Source: CAZKVJ01 sp964556225 (GTDB lineage Bacteria; Actinomycetota; Acidimicrobiia; Acidimicrobiales; Ilumatobacteraceae). From it: DNA of 38,456 nt. A model generated the notes under the pieces. It had not been told where the DNA came from, searched no databases, and saw nothing but the letters and a program-made list of their open reading frames with translations. The DNA lies in the NCBI GenBank assembly GCA_964556225.1, contig CAZKVJ010000026.1, forward strand, positions 1 to 38,456, given 5' to 3'. Both the position numbers and the translations under genes were made by a program. Positions 24,240 through 32,750 of the stretch are shown here, piece by piece. Position 1 is the first letter of the stretch. Each line of letters starts with the position of its first letter.

Positions 24240-24285
24240 TTTCGCGTGCGATTCCACGTCGTCAGCGCGGGGAATCGCACCGAAA
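24240..24285. terminator. Bidirectional hairpin between convergent genes
   Basis: GTGCGATTCC at 24246-24255 pairs exactly with GGAATCGCAC at 24271-24280, and TTTCG/CGAAA extends the stem past a one-base bulge. It lies between the stops of the VOC gene (24227) and the methyltransferase remnant (24293). Confidence 0.75.
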
Positions 24286-24292
24286 AGGGCGA

Positions 24293-24917
24293 TCAGCGGT
24301 CCATCAGGGCGAAGACGCCCCAGCCGAGATGCTCACGCGTCGCGCGCGCGTAGCGGGCGGGCTCGCTCGTCAGCTCCTCGCGCACCTCCGGCGCCAGCTC
24401 GTCGTGCGGGTTGGCGTCGAGCCAGCGGCGCAGGTTGAGCCACTGGGCCGCGACGTACCGATCCCAGCTGTCCTGCCCAGCCAGCACCATCTCCACGACG
24501 TCGTACCCGAGGCCCTGGAGCTGACCGATCAGGTCCGGCAGTGGGACGAAGCCGGCGATGGCGGAGGCGTGGCAGTCCCTCGCGGTGTCCTCGTCCGGAG
24601 GGATCAGCCGCCAGTAGGGCTCGCCGATCAGCAGCATGCCGCCCGGGCGCAGGCTGCGGCCAAGCAGCTCGGCCGTTCCGGCGACGCCGTTGCCGATCCA
24701 CGTGGCGCCGACGCACGCCGCCAGATCGACGGGTTGGTCCGCCACGTCGCCGGAGGCGTCACCGTGCACGAACTCGACGCGGTCGTCGACACCGAGCTCG
24801 AACGCGCGGGCACGTGCCTGCTCGGTGAAGGCCGTGCTGATGTCGACACCCGTTCTTGGCCGCCGTCAACGGGTTGTGGATCCGGTGACTGCTCTCGCGG
24901 ATCGTGAAGATGCGGGG
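24293..24917 (-). pseudogene. SAM-dependent methyltransferase missing the SAM-binding motif
   Basis: The 5' piece, minus strand from about 24917, reads PRIFTIRESSHRIHNPLTAAK, the standard beginning of a class I methyltransferase family in actinobacteria. The next expected stretch, with motif I (LDLGCGxG), is missing. In another frame the gene resumes with TGVDISTAFTEQARARAFELGVDDRVEFVHGDASGDVADQPVDLAACVGATWIG and goes on to a normal end WDRYVAAQWLNLRRWLDANPHDELAPEVREELTSEPARYARATREHLGWGVFALMDR. The junction is near 24853-24860; about 35-40 residues are gone. Also, no start codon is in place before PRIF. It cannot bind SAM if the sequence is correct. Confidence 0.8.
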
Positions 24918-24960
24918 GAGGGGGCCGGACGTCGCCGACCGCGGTCATCTTCGCGGTCCG
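24898..24960. terminator. Hairpin after cytidine deaminase
   Basis: CGGATCGTGAAGATG at 24898-24912 and CATCTTCGCGGTCCG at 24946-24960 pair over 15 positions with two G-U wobbles. It lies between the cdd stop (24981) and the methyltransferase remnant, both on the minus strand; the 33-nt loop is long for a simple terminator. Confidence 0.5.
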
Positions 24961-24980
24961 TCGCACGGCCGGTGCCTCCG

Positions 24981-25379
24981 TCAGCGGCGGACAAAGGGCC
25001 CGTTCGGGAGCAGCTCGGCGACCGTCGACTCGCTGATCGGGGCGTCATCGCCGACCGAGCTGGCGTAGATCGGCATCGCCGGACCGCCGAGCTCGAGTGC
25101 GACCTGGAGGCAGGCGCCGCACGGCCAGGTGAGGTCGTCGCCGGTCCGGGGTGCGACAAGGGCCAGCGCACTCGGTCTGGCACCGAGTGCCACCGTAGAG
25201 AACAGTGCGACGCGCTCGGCGCACATCGCCAGACCGAGTGAGACGTTCTCGACGATCACGCCGGGAACGACGTGACCCTGGTCGGTGTGGACCGCGGCTC
25301 CGGCTCGGAACCTGGAGTAGGGAGCGTGTGCGTTGGATCGACAGCTCCGGGCGGCCGCGACCAAGGCGGTCGGCGTCAT
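24981..25379 (-). CDS. cdd: Cytidine deaminase
   Basis: 132 aa, the usual size of the tetrameric form. Zinc ligands are C53 in CAER (with catalytic Glu55) and C87/C90 in PCGAC; the substrate loop NAHAPYSRFRAGAAV precedes and ENVSLGLAMCAERVALF is the signature. It deaminates cytidine and deoxycytidine in pyrimidine salvage. ENVSLGL replaces the more common ENASYG, a mild change. It is downstream of the serine hydrolase gene on the same strand, 70 bp apart, and upstream of the methyltransferase remnant, separated by a hairpin. Confidence 0.94.
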   Translation of the reverse strand: MTPTALVAAARSCRSNAHAPYSRFRAGAAVHTDQGHVVPGVIVENVSLGLAMCAERVALFSTVALGARPSALALVAPRTGDDLTWPCGACLQVALELGGPAMPIYASSVGDDAPISESTVAELLPNGPFVRR

Positions 25380-25449
25380 GGCCGGCAGCGTAGCGAAAGG
25401 GGCCGCAATCGGTTCGTGCGCCGCCGTCGGAGCAACTGGCTGTGGGCCC

Positions 25450-26790
25450 TCAGAGTCCTTGGGACGTCAGGAATTCGTCGATGGTCGCGTTGGGGTACAG
25501 CTCGTTGAGGATCGACCAGTAGACCAGGTCCTGGCCGGAGCACACGTTGGAGGCGAAGGCGAGCGAGACACCGGTGTCGGGGTCGTGGAGCACGAGCGTC
25601 TGCCAGCCGATGGCTTCGCCGGCGTGCCCGTACCAGTTGTCGCCGAGCTGGAACATGCCGAGGGCGTAGATCTCCGGTCCACCGATCGGGGAGTCCGCGA
25701 CCAGGCGTGCTTCCTGGAGCTCGGGGCTGAGGAAGGAGCTCCCGCTGTTCGAGTCGGCCCACACGCCGAGGTCGGCGAGCGTGGAGGTCATGCCGCCGCC
25801 ACCCTGCGCGTAGGAGATCGTCCAGTCGGTGGGGTCGGTGGCGGTGTCGACGCCGACGGCACCGTCCCTGATGAGCTCCTCGACGCATCCGTCGTTCAGG
25901 TGTCCCGACGCGTACGGTTCCGGAAGGCTCGGGTCTTCGATCGGCAGGGAGCTCTCGGTCATCCCGAGGGGGTCGAGCAGGCGCGCTTGGATCAACTCGG
26001 GCAACGGGGATCCTTCGATCGACTCGGCGATCAGCTGCAGGATGATGTTGTTCGTCGTCGAGTAGCCCGACGTGCCCTGCGGTGACACCTCGAGCTCCAG
26101 TGCGGCGTCGATCAGCTCCCGTGGGTCCCAGACCCGTGTCGGGTCGGCGACGATGTCGGCGACGACGCTGCCCGAAACGTTGAGGTAGTCCTCGATGCCG
26201 CTCTTCATGCGCAGCAGCGACTCGATGGTGATGCCGGCGATGTCCGGGTGGGATTCCGCGAGATCTGGCAGCAGGTCGCCGATCGTGTCGTCCAGGGTCA
26301 GCTTCCCCTCGTCGATGAGCTGCAGGATGACCGAGGCGGTGAACGTCTTCGTCGTGCTGCCGATGCGGTAGTGGTCCTCCAGCGTCGCGGGCTGTCCCGG
26401 CTGAGCCTCACCGCGGGCGCTCAGGTAGGAGCCGGTCTCCGGATCCCAGACCCCCACGTACAACGCCGGTGGCTCGAGATACCCAGCGGCTGTCGTCGCC
26501 CGTTCCAGCCCGGCCGAGATCGCCGCTTCCACCCTCGCCTGATCGTCCGGACTCATGTCGGACGTCGTGTCCGCGGACGTGTCGGCTGGTGCCTCGGTCG
26601 TTCCCGGTGCCGCCTCAGTCGTCTCCGAAGCGGCCTCGGTCGTCTCCGGTGCCACCTCGGTCGACGTCGCTGCCGAGTCCGAGTCGTCGTCGCTGCCGCA
26701 CGATGCGATCAGCAGGGTGGCGGCCGCAACGAGCGCAATCACCGCTGCTCGGTTCGCGCGCCCGCGTCGACGATTCATGTACGTGAACAT
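25450..26790 (-). CDS. Beta-lactamase-family serine hydrolase, lipoprotein
   Basis: 446 aa. The N-terminus has a basic start, hydrophobic AAVIALVAAATLLIASC with lipobox cysteine at 31, then an acidic Thr/Glu/Ala-rich linker (several TTEAA/TTEAP units, about 42-78). The domain that follows is class C/AmpC-like: STTK with Ser145 and Lys148, Tyr of the YSTTN motif near 243, and GHAG near 397 in place of KTG. It is attached to the outer face of the membrane and should act as a D,D-peptidase or esterase rather than a true beta-lactamase (family inference). GAGAGGA precedes ATG 26790; ATG 26778 is an alternative. A second, broken member of the family is at 32791. Confidence 0.93.
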   Translation of the reverse strand: MFTYMNRRRGRANRAAVIALVAAATLLIASCGSDDDSDSAATSTEVAPETTEAASETTEAAPGTTEAPADTSADTTSDMSPDDQARVEAAISAGLERATTAAGYLEPPALYVGVWDPETGSYLSARGEAQPGQPATLEDHYRIGSTTKTFTASVILQLIDEGKLTLDDTIGDLLPDLAESHPDIAGITIESLLRMKSGIEDYLNVSGSVVADIVADPTRVWDPRELIDAALELEVSPQGTSGYSTTNNIILQLIAESIEGSPLPELIQARLLDPLGMTESSLPIEDPSLPEPYASGHLNDGCVEELIRDGAVGVDTATDPTDWTISYAQGGGGMTSTLADLGVWADSNSGSSFLSPELQEARLVADSPIGGPEIYALGMFQLGDNWYGHAGEAIGWQTLVLHDPDTGVSLAFASNVCSGQDLVYWSILNELYPNATIDEFLTSQGL

Positions 26791-26869
26791 TCGCTGGTGT
26801 CCTCTCGGTTCAGGGGAACGGCGCCGGACGTCGACGATCCGAGCCGACGGTCGGTTGGCGCCGGGACGC

Positions 26870-27562
26870 TCAGGTCTCGGATCGCCGGGCCAGGCGAACG
26901 GCGACCCCTCCGCCCATCAGCACCATCATCGCGACGACGACGATCGCCCACGAGAGGCCGCTGGTACCGACCGTCGGCAGCGTGCGACCGCCGCTTGCGG
27001 TTGCCGTCGTCGTCGCTGGTGCTGCGGTCGTCGGTGCCCCCGTGGTCGGTGCCGCGGTCGTGGACGGCGCAGTCGTCGTCGACGGCGGAGGCGCCTGGAC
27101 CGTCAGCGTGGCGGTGCCAACGGTGCGGGTGACGATGTCGGGCGCCGGCGTGCTCGGGTCATCACCGATGACCACGGTGGTGATCTGGAACGATCCTGCG
27201 GCGGAGGCCGACGCGCTGGCGGTCAAGGTGGCCCCACCCGACGTCGACCCGACGGTCCACAGACAATCGGACTCAGTGGGGTCCGGCGGCACACAGTTGA
27301 GGTTGGACGCCCCCGACAGCGTGGAGAACTGGACGGTGCCGGTCGCGCCGGCGCCGGCCGTGATGGTCGTGATGACCTGGGTTCCACCGAGCACGGGAAT
27401 TGTCTCGGTGACGCTGACGGTGACCGAGGTGGATCCTCCCGGTGCGACGGTCGTCGCGCCGAGCGTCACCGAGCCCGAGAGTGCGGCGCTGGCCGGCGAT
27501 GCGGCGAGCAAGCCGATCGTCGAGCCGATGAGTGCTGTGGTGGCGAGTGTTCGAAGCTTCAA
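26870..27562 (-). CDS. Secreted surface protein with LPxTG-like C-terminal anchor
   Basis: 230 aa from a TTG. Signal peptide LKLRTLATTALIGSTIGLLAASPASA with an ASA cleavage site; a beta-rich domain of about 120 residues (LSGSVTLGATTVAPGGSTSVTVSVTETI...), with two cysteines in NLNCVPPDPTESDCLW; a Pro/Thr/Ala linker (PPSTTTAPSTTAAPTT and repeats); then LPTVGT, a membrane helix LSWAIVVVAMMVLMGGGVAV, and the basic end RLARRSET. LPTVG is one step from LPxTG, so sortase anchoring is likely but not certain. The TTG start is supported by a TTGA overlap with the stop of the upstream small gene (27559-27562) and GGAAGG upstream. Last gene of the PrsW operon. Confidence 0.82.
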   Translation of the reverse strand: MKLRTLATTALIGSTIGLLAASPASAALSGSVTLGATTVAPGGSTSVTVSVTETIPVLGGTQVITTITAGAGATGTVQFSTLSGASNLNCVPPDPTESDCLWTVGSTSGGATLTASASASAAGSFQITTVVIGDDPSTPAPDIVTRTVGTATLTVQAPPPSTTTAPSTTAAPTTGAPTTAAPATTTATASGGRTLPTVGTSGLSWAIVVVAMMVLMGGGVAVRLARRSET

Positions 27563-27900
27563 CGTGAGGTCCTTCCAGAGAGGTCGATGGTCGTGGCCGC
27601 TCGGCCCTGGTGGGTCTCGCCGGGTGAGGTGAGCATGTGGTCGTCGCACCCGCCGGAGAAATGGAGATCGACGAGCTCGAGACCGAAGTCGCGGATCCGT
27701 GTGAGCAGGCCGTGGAAGGCGGCGGCATCGGGGAGCGAGCCCGACAAGACGGTCTCGGTGCGCACGTCGACGTCGTCGAATGCCGCCCGGATCACGCTGC
27801 CGACGCTGCCCTTCACCCGGATGTGCACCTCCACCGCACCACCCTGACATCGATCGCCCCTGGATCGCATCGCTACAACGGGGCGAATCTCGTGGCTCAT
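27559..27900 (-). CDS. Small conserved-looking protein, function unknown
   Basis: 113 aa from ATG 27900. The core is VEVHIRVKGSVGSVIRAAFDDVDVRTETVLSGSLPDAAAFHGLLTRIRDFGLELVDLHFSG, which looks like a beta-alpha-beta ligand or dimer domain; similar short proteins with an LPDQAALHGLL helix occur in actinobacteria, usually unnamed. No signal or membrane segment. The first 20 residues may not be translated (a later GTG is possible). Its TGA overlaps the TTG of the surface protein gene as TTGA, so the two are translated as a pair. It lies 35 bp after prsW, behind a CCCGATC/GATCGGG hairpin. Confidence 0.65.
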   Translation of the reverse strand: MSHEIRPVVAMRSRGDRCQGGAVEVHIRVKGSVGSVIRAAFDDVDVRTETVLSGSLPDAAAFHGLLTRIRDFGLELVDLHFSGGCDDHMLTSPGETHQGRAATTIDLSGRTSR

Positions 27901-27918
27901 CCCGATCGGGTGATCGGG
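27901..27918. repeat. Short hairpin between prsW and the small gene
   Basis: CCCGATC (27901-27907) and GATCGGG (27912-27918), loop 4 nt, right before the ATG at 27900. It could attenuate read-through from prsW or block the ribosome site. Confidence 0.55.
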
Positions 27919-27935
27919 GGGATGGACCCTGACGG

Positions 27936-29105
27936 TCAGCGTGCCGGTTCGGGTGAGGCGTCAGCCCAGGACTGCAGGTCGCGGATGTCGGCGGCCAGCT
28001 CACGTGCTCTGTCGCTGTCCGCACCGTCCTCCATGACCGACTGGACGTAGCGCAGCTGAACCTGCTGCAGGCGCTTCTGGACCCGGCCCGCGATCCGTCC
28101 TCCCGATGCCCTGGCCGCACGACGTGCGGCTCGGCGGCCGCGTTGGTCCAACAACGCAGCGCGGTCGTCCACGGGGACCAATGACGGGTCGATGCTGTCT
28201 TCGACGAAGGTGCTCCAGACCGTGCGCTCGTGATGGCGACCCCACCGTAGGATCAGGAGGAGCACCACCAGGGCGGGAGCACCCTTCAGGAGGATCGTCG
28301 AGTAGAAGGCGAGGTTGCTGCTCGAGCCCCAATCGACGAGGATCGGCGAGTCCCACAGGAAGTGCATCGTCCAGGCGAAGGCGAACAGTCCGACCGCCAC
28401 GCCGATCCGAGCGGCCATTGGTCGGTCGCGACGGGTGACGAGATAGCCGATGCCGAACCCGACGAGGCCGGTGTACACCGCATGTGCCCACAAGCCGGCG
28501 ACGACGCCCCGCAGGAAGAGGAAGCCGATCACGTCGTTTGTCGTCGTCGACTGGCCGACGGTGTACGTGTAGTCCTCGACGACCTGGAAGCCGAGTCCGA
28601 CCATCATCCCGTAGTACCAGCCGTCGAGCGTGCTCCTGACCCGGACGAGCGGCAGGAGCACCAGCACCACCAGGCCGAGCGCCTTCAGGATCTCCTCGTT
28701 GGTTGCGCCGGCGACCGCCAGGCCCCACTCAGCGTTCCACTCCGGGGAGATCACCTGCGTGAAGATGTCCTCGAGCGCCTGGTCCGCCTCGATGGCGAAC
28801 CACAGTGCCACCAGACCGCCCCAGGCCAGCGCGGCGAACGTCAGCGACAGCGGACGCTTGACGAACAGCTGGTGGCGGTACACGACGACCAGGAAGATCG
28901 TGGCGTAGAACGCCCATTGGACCAGTGCCAGCCATGCGACGGCGGGCACGAGCAGCGGGTTGTCGGTGACCCAGTGGTAGAGGTGCACGCCGCTGAAGAC
29001 GACCGCGCCGGCGAAGAGCCAGAAGACCAGCGACTGGGTATCGACCAGCTGTGGGCGTCCGGAGGGCTCCCGCGTCGCCGGATCTGTCGCCGTGGTGTCG
29101 CTCAC
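27936..29105 (-). CDS. prsW: PrsW-family intramembrane metalloprotease
   Basis: 389 aa with about eight membrane helices. The active-site pattern of M82 proteases is clear: E137/E138 and K141 in NEEILKALG, F173 and E177 in GFQVVEDYTYT, H208 in WAHAVYTGLVGFG and H248 in WTMHFLWDS. In Bacillus PrsW makes the first cut in anti-sigma factor RsiW; in actinobacteria the substrates are mostly unknown. The C-terminal 100 residues are a basic, probably cytosolic tail (RRAARRAARASGG... LQQVQLRYVQSVMEDGADSDRARELAADIRDL), longer than in the Bacillus enzyme. The GTG start at 29105 overlaps the stop of the upstream membrane protein (GTGA), so that protein is the first candidate for partner or substrate. 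Confidence 0.9.
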   Translation of the reverse strand: MSDTTATDPATREPSGRPQLVDTQSLVFWLFAGAVVFSGVHLYHWVTDNPLLVPAVAWLALVQWAFYATIFLVVVYRHQLFVKRPLSLTFAALAWGGLVALWFAIEADQALEDIFTQVISPEWNAEWGLAVAGATNEEILKALGLVVLVLLPLVRVRSTLDGWYYGMMVGLGFQVVEDYTYTVGQSTTTNDVIGFLFLRGVVAGLWAHAVYTGLVGFGIGYLVTRRDRPMAARIGVAVGLFAFAWTMHFLWDSPILVDWGSSSNLAFYSTILLKGAPALVVLLLILRWGRHHERTVWSTFVEDSIDPSLVPVDDRAALLDQRGRRAARRAARASGGRIAGRVQKRLQQVQLRYVQSVMEDGADSDRARELAADIRDLQSWADASPEPAR

Positions 29106-29686
29106 GACCCGCCCCCCGACACGGTGATCGACGCGGCCATGTCGTTCAGGTCGTCCTCGACGCTGTCGAGCGTGGCGGAGGAGCCCTCGGCGAACAGCTG
29201 CGCGAAGTCGTCACCATTGGCGACCAGATAGCCGATGAATGCGTCGGTCGCTCGGTGGGTCTCCCACCTCACTCCGTGCTGACCCGCCGTCGTGACGAAG
29301 GTCTCCAGCTCGCCGACCTGCGCGCTGGGGTCGTCGCCCTCGTCGCGGAGGACGGCGGCATAGTCCTCGAGGGTCTGGCCGGGCTGGAGGATGAGGCCGC
29401 CGACGAGCTTCATCTCCCACCCGTTCCGGTGCGCGACCACAGCGACGCCGTCAACGGTCTGGGAAGGGTCGGATACCCAGTCCGCCGCCGGTGTGAACGT
29501 GGTCGTCGGCGTGACCGCGACGGGCTGGCCCACGGCAAAGCTGCTCTCGTTCCTGACCGCCTCGGCGACCATGCGCAGGCCGAAGCCGAAGACGCAGAGG
29601 ACCGCCAGGACTGCGACGGCACCGATCAGAGAGCGGGGTTCGAACAGGTCCCGGAACTCTCCGCGGCGCGTACTAGCGGTGGCCAT
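29102..29686 (-). CDS. Single-pass membrane protein coupled to PrsW
   Basis: 194 aa. A short cytosolic start (MATASTRRGEFRDLFEPRS), one helix LIGAVAVLAVLCVFGFGLRMVAEAV at about 20-44, and an outer domain of about 150 residues with TPTTTFTPAADWVSDPSQTVDGVAVVAHRNGWEMKLVGG and later VGELETFVTTAGQHGVRWETHRATDAFIGYLVANGDDFAQLFAEG. I recognise no family; it has no zinc-binding anti-sigma domain and no HTH. Topology (N-in, one helix) is what an intramembrane protease substrate needs. It is the first gene of the operon, overlaps prsW by GTGA, and is divergent from the MalT-type regulator at 29860. Confidence 0.8.
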   Translation of the reverse strand: MATASTRRGEFRDLFEPRSLIGAVAVLAVLCVFGFGLRMVAEAVRNESSFAVGQPVAVTPTTTFTPAADWVSDPSQTVDGVAVVAHRNGWEMKLVGGLILQPGQTLEDYAAVLRDEGDDPSAQVGELETFVTTAGQHGVRWETHRATDAFIGYLVANGDDFAQLFAEGSSATLDSVEDDLNDMAASITVSGGGS

Positions 29687-29859
29687 GGGTCGAGGGTCGC
29701 TCGTCTGACATTGGGGTTCCTTCGGTGGAGCACCGCGTTGCGACCGAGGTCGGCTCCCGGTCGGTCGTTCGGACGATACGCCGGAAGCGCTCGTGCGACA
29801 TCGCCCCAGGTGGGCTGTTGTGACCTACTTCGCGACCATGGTGTCACCCGATCGGTGCG
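29687..29859. promoter_or_regulatory. Divergent promoter region, PrsW operon / MalT-type regulator
   Basis: 173 bp between the divergent starts. I see no strong -35/-10 pair; short motifs such as CGGTCGGT and GGTCGGCTCCCGGTCGGTCG repeat around 29740-29765 and might be binding sites of the LuxR-type regulator. Position is the main evidence. Confidence 0.3.
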
Positions 29860-32181
29860 ATGCGCCGCCGATACCCTGTCGGCGTGCCCGAGGCATCCAC
29901 GGCGATGAATCAGACGCACCGGTCGAGCGACCCGGTGCTGCTGCCGCCCCGGCCACTCGTCGACGTGGTCCTCCGACCGCACCTCGAGGCCCGGCTCGGA
30001 CCCCGATCGGGTGCCACGTGGTCCCTGGTCGTCGGGCCACCCGGTGCCGGGAAGACCACGCTCGTGCGGAGCTGGCTGGAGCATGCCCCCGAACGCTGGA
30101 GCTGGATCGCCATCGCACGCGCCGTCGATCGAGGTGTCGATCTGGTCGAGCTCATCGTGCGGGCCATCCAGCAGACCCTCGGCGACCTGCCACTCGACGT
30201 CCTCGACTCGCTCGACATGGACGAAGACGCCAGCTCGACGCTGATGCGGGTGGTCGACGAGCTGCACGCGCAACCTCCCGAGACCCGCCCCGGCATCATG
30301 GTGCTCGACGACGCTCACCTCCTGTCGGTCGAAGAACGAGAGCTCGTCCGCTGGCTCGTCGAGCACCTTCCCCCGGCGTTGCACGTGGTGATCGTCAGCC
30401 GGACCGATCCAGCCATTCCGCTCGCCCAGGCGAGAGCGAGTGGGCGCGTGACCGAGGTACGCAGTGCGGACCTCGCGTTCACGCTCGAGGACACCGAACA
30501 GCTGCTGGGACGGACGGCCGGTCGCGAGATGCCTGACGTCGCCCGCTCGCTGCAGGAGCGCACCGAGGGGTGGGCGGCCGGAGTGCGCCTCGCCGCGATT
30601 GCCATCCGCAGCGGCGCCGATCCCGAGGACCTCGTCGAGGGCCTGGCGGCCGGCTCGACGTCGGTGGCCGAGTACCTGCTGGAGGAGGTCCTGGACCGGC
30701 TCCCCGACGATCGCCGTGAGTTCGTGCGATCCTGCTCGGTCCTCGACGTCGTCGAACCCGACATCTGCGACGCCATCAGCGAGAGAACGGACAGCGCCGA
30801 GATCCTCGCCGGCCTCGCTGCCGACGGGTTGTTCGTGACGAGGATCGGCTACGGCCGCGAGCGCTACCGCTTCCATCCGTTGCTGGGCGATCTGCTCAGA
30901 GCCGAACACCAGCTGCACGATCCAGCGAAGGCGGCCGAGGCTCATCGACGCGCGGCGGAGTGGTTGATCGCCCACGACCGGGGCGTCGAGGGCGTCGAGC
31001 ACCTGGTCGCGGCGGGCGAGCATTCGCGCGCGCATGCGATCGTGGTGGAGAACTTCCGTTCGTTGTACGTCAGCGTCCATCGACGGGACCTCGACCGCTG
31101 GCTGACCGCCATCCCCGACGACGTGATCGCCTCGTCCCTCGATCGGTCGATCGAGCACTGCATCGCGCTGGCGTTGCTCGCTCATCCCGAGGCGACCAAG
31201 TGGTGGGAGCTCTGTGCCACCAGCGTCGACCCGGACGACCGGTGGGTGCGGAGCCGCCTGGAATGCGCGACCGCGCTGCACTTCGCCGTGCGTGCAGACC
31301 TCGAGCCGATGTTGGAGCACTGGGATGCCGGGCGACGTCTCCGGCCACCTGATCGGACCGATCCGTTCGACGAGATCCTCGAGACCTGGCACGTCCGGAT
31401 CGAGTCGCATCTCGGTGATCCCTCGAGGGCCGTCGAGATCGCCCGCGCCATGCGGCCGGCGCCGAATGCGTGGCTCCTGGACGAGTCACGGCTGAGCACG
31501 CTGGCCGGCGCGCTCGAAGCGGCCGGCGAGCTCGACGCATCCGTGGCGATCTCCACTCGGGCCCTCGAGCTCTGGCGAGCGAGAGGAGAACCCGAGCTGC
31601 CGAGCATGGTGGATGCACTCGTCGTCCAAGCCGCCGCGGCGCGCCGGGCTGGTGAGCTCGACACCGCCGAGGAGCTCGTCGACCTCGCGCTCGCGCTCCC
31701 CCCGCCGCGCACGGGACCTCATCTGCTCACCTCGATCGCGCTGATCGAGCGAGCCCGCATCGATCACGCTCGCGGCGGGGACGCCTGGAAGCAGCAGCTC
31801 CTCGTGTTGGCAGCAGAGCTCCGTGTCATGGGTTCGACGCCCGCCCTGGCCGACTGGGTCGAACGAGAGGCTGCTGCGCTCGCGCCAGACCGGACCGGCC
31901 CCACGCCGTCGCCGGCGGCGGCGACCCCGTCACCCCGTTGGTCGACCGTCGACAGCACGGTCGCAGCACTCGCGGCGGACCTCACCGAGCGCGAACGAAC
32001 GATCCTGACCCTGCTGGCGAGCCACCTCAGCTTCCCGGAGATCGGGGCCGAGCTGCACATCTCTCGCCACACGGTGAAGTCCCACGTGCGTCACGTGTAC
32101 GAGAAGCTCGGCGCGTCGTCCCGGTCAGGGGCCGTTCGCATCGCCCGACGCCGTGGCATGCTCCCCGACGGTCTCGGGTGA
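29860..32181 (+). CDS. MalT/LuxR-type ATPase transcription regulator (LAL/STAND)
   Basis: 773 aa. Walker A GPPGAGKTT and Walker B IMVLDDAH near the start, then the STAND signature TEGWAAGVRLAAIAI and the helical SVLDVVEPDICDAI region, a middle of TPR-like helical repeats (from about 350 to 680), and a C-terminal LuxR helix-turn-helix LTERERTILTLLASHLSFPEIGAELHISRHTVKSHVRHVYEKLGASSRSGAVRIAR. Such proteins bind ATP and an inducer, oligomerise and activate promoters. The inducer is unknown. Starts at GTG 29884 or ATG 29905 are equally possible. It is divergent from the PrsW operon, 173 bp apart, and so is the best candidate regulator of it. Confidence 0.92.
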   Translation: MRRRYPVGVPEASTAMNQTHRSSDPVLLPPRPLVDVVLRPHLEARLGPRSGATWSLVVGPPGAGKTTLVRSWLEHAPERWSWIAIARAVDRGVDLVELIVRAIQQTLGDLPLDVLDSLDMDEDASSTLMRVVDELHAQPPETRPGIMVLDDAHLLSVEERELVRWLVEHLPPALHVVIVSRTDPAIPLAQARASGRVTEVRSADLAFTLEDTEQLLGRTAGREMPDVARSLQERTEGWAAGVRLAAIAIRSGADPEDLVEGLAAGSTSVAEYLLEEVLDRLPDDRREFVRSCSVLDVVEPDICDAISERTDSAEILAGLAADGLFVTRIGYGRERYRFHPLLGDLLRAEHQLHDPAKAAEAHRRAAEWLIAHDRGVEGVEHLVAAGEHSRAHAIVVENFRSLYVSVHRRDLDRWLTAIPDDVIASSLDRSIEHCIALALLAHPEATKWWELCATSVDPDDRWVRSRLECATALHFAVRADLEPMLEHWDAGRRLRPPDRTDPFDEILETWHVRIESHLGDPSRAVEIARAMRPAPNAWLLDESRLSTLAGALEAAGELDASVAISTRALELWRARGEPELPSMVDALVVQAAAARRAGELDTAEELVDLALALPPPRTGPHLLTSIALIERARIDHARGGDAWKQQLLVLAAELRVMGSTPALADWVEREAAALAPDRTGPTPSPAAATPSPRWSTVDSTVAALAADLTERERTILTLLASHLSFPEIGAELHISRHTVKSHVRHVYEKLGASSRSGAVRIARRRGMLPDGLG

Positions 32182-32404
32182 TACCGGCACACCGCACCCG
32201 CGCGACCGGGGCCCTCACCCCGTCGGGAGGACGATGATTCCTGTCGCGGGAGCGAGAAATCGGCACGTTGGGACGATGCGGTGGGATCTGATCTCGGCTT
32301 GGCTGTCCCTCGTTGTTCGCGCGTCCGCCACTCATCGCGCCCGTGATGCGACACACGTTCCGACCGCCAACTGCCACCACATCTGTGAACGAGGAGCCCC
32401 GATC

Positions 32405-32713
32405 ATGCGTCATCGAACGGTCATCGCCGTTGCCCTTGCCAGCCTCGCATTCGTCGTCGTCGGATGCGGCTCCGACAGCGACAGCGACGGCGACGCCACC
32501 GTCCAGGAGAAGCTGTCTGCGGCCGTCATCGATCAGTTCAAGGAGGTGGGCGGCATGAAGATCGACGAGGCGTGCATCAGTGACGCCGCGGCAGCACTCT
32601 CGGACGCCGACGCACAAAGCTTGCTCGACAACCTGGACGCCGACCCGGCGACGCTGTCCGCCGGACAACAAGCGTTCGTCGACGCGTCAGGAGCGTGTGT
32701 CTCGGTGGGTTGA
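32405..32713 (+). CDS. Small lipoprotein, function unknown
   Basis: 102 aa. Signal MRHRTVIAVALASLAFVVVGC with lipobox cysteine at 21, then an acidic Ser/Asp stretch (GSDSDSDGD) and a small helical domain with two cysteines (EACISDAAAALSDADAQSLL and DASGACVSVG) that could pair outside the cell. GAGGAG at 32391-32396 sets the ATG. It lies between the MalT-type regulator and the second serine hydrolase, all on the same strand. No known family recognised. Confidence 0.8.
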   Translation: MRHRTVIAVALASLAFVVVGCGSDSDSDGDATVQEKLSAAVIDQFKEVGGMKIDEACISDAAAALSDADAQSLLDNLDADPATLSAGQQAFVDASGACVSVG

Positions 32714-32750
32714 CCACGACGGCCGGGCTGGCCTGAGGCCTCGCATCGGC

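Noticed and set aside
26870..28120. 416-residue frame starting upstream of the surface protein
   Set aside because: The signal peptide and the TTGA overlap with the small gene fix the start at TTG 27562; the upstream part is antisense-like.
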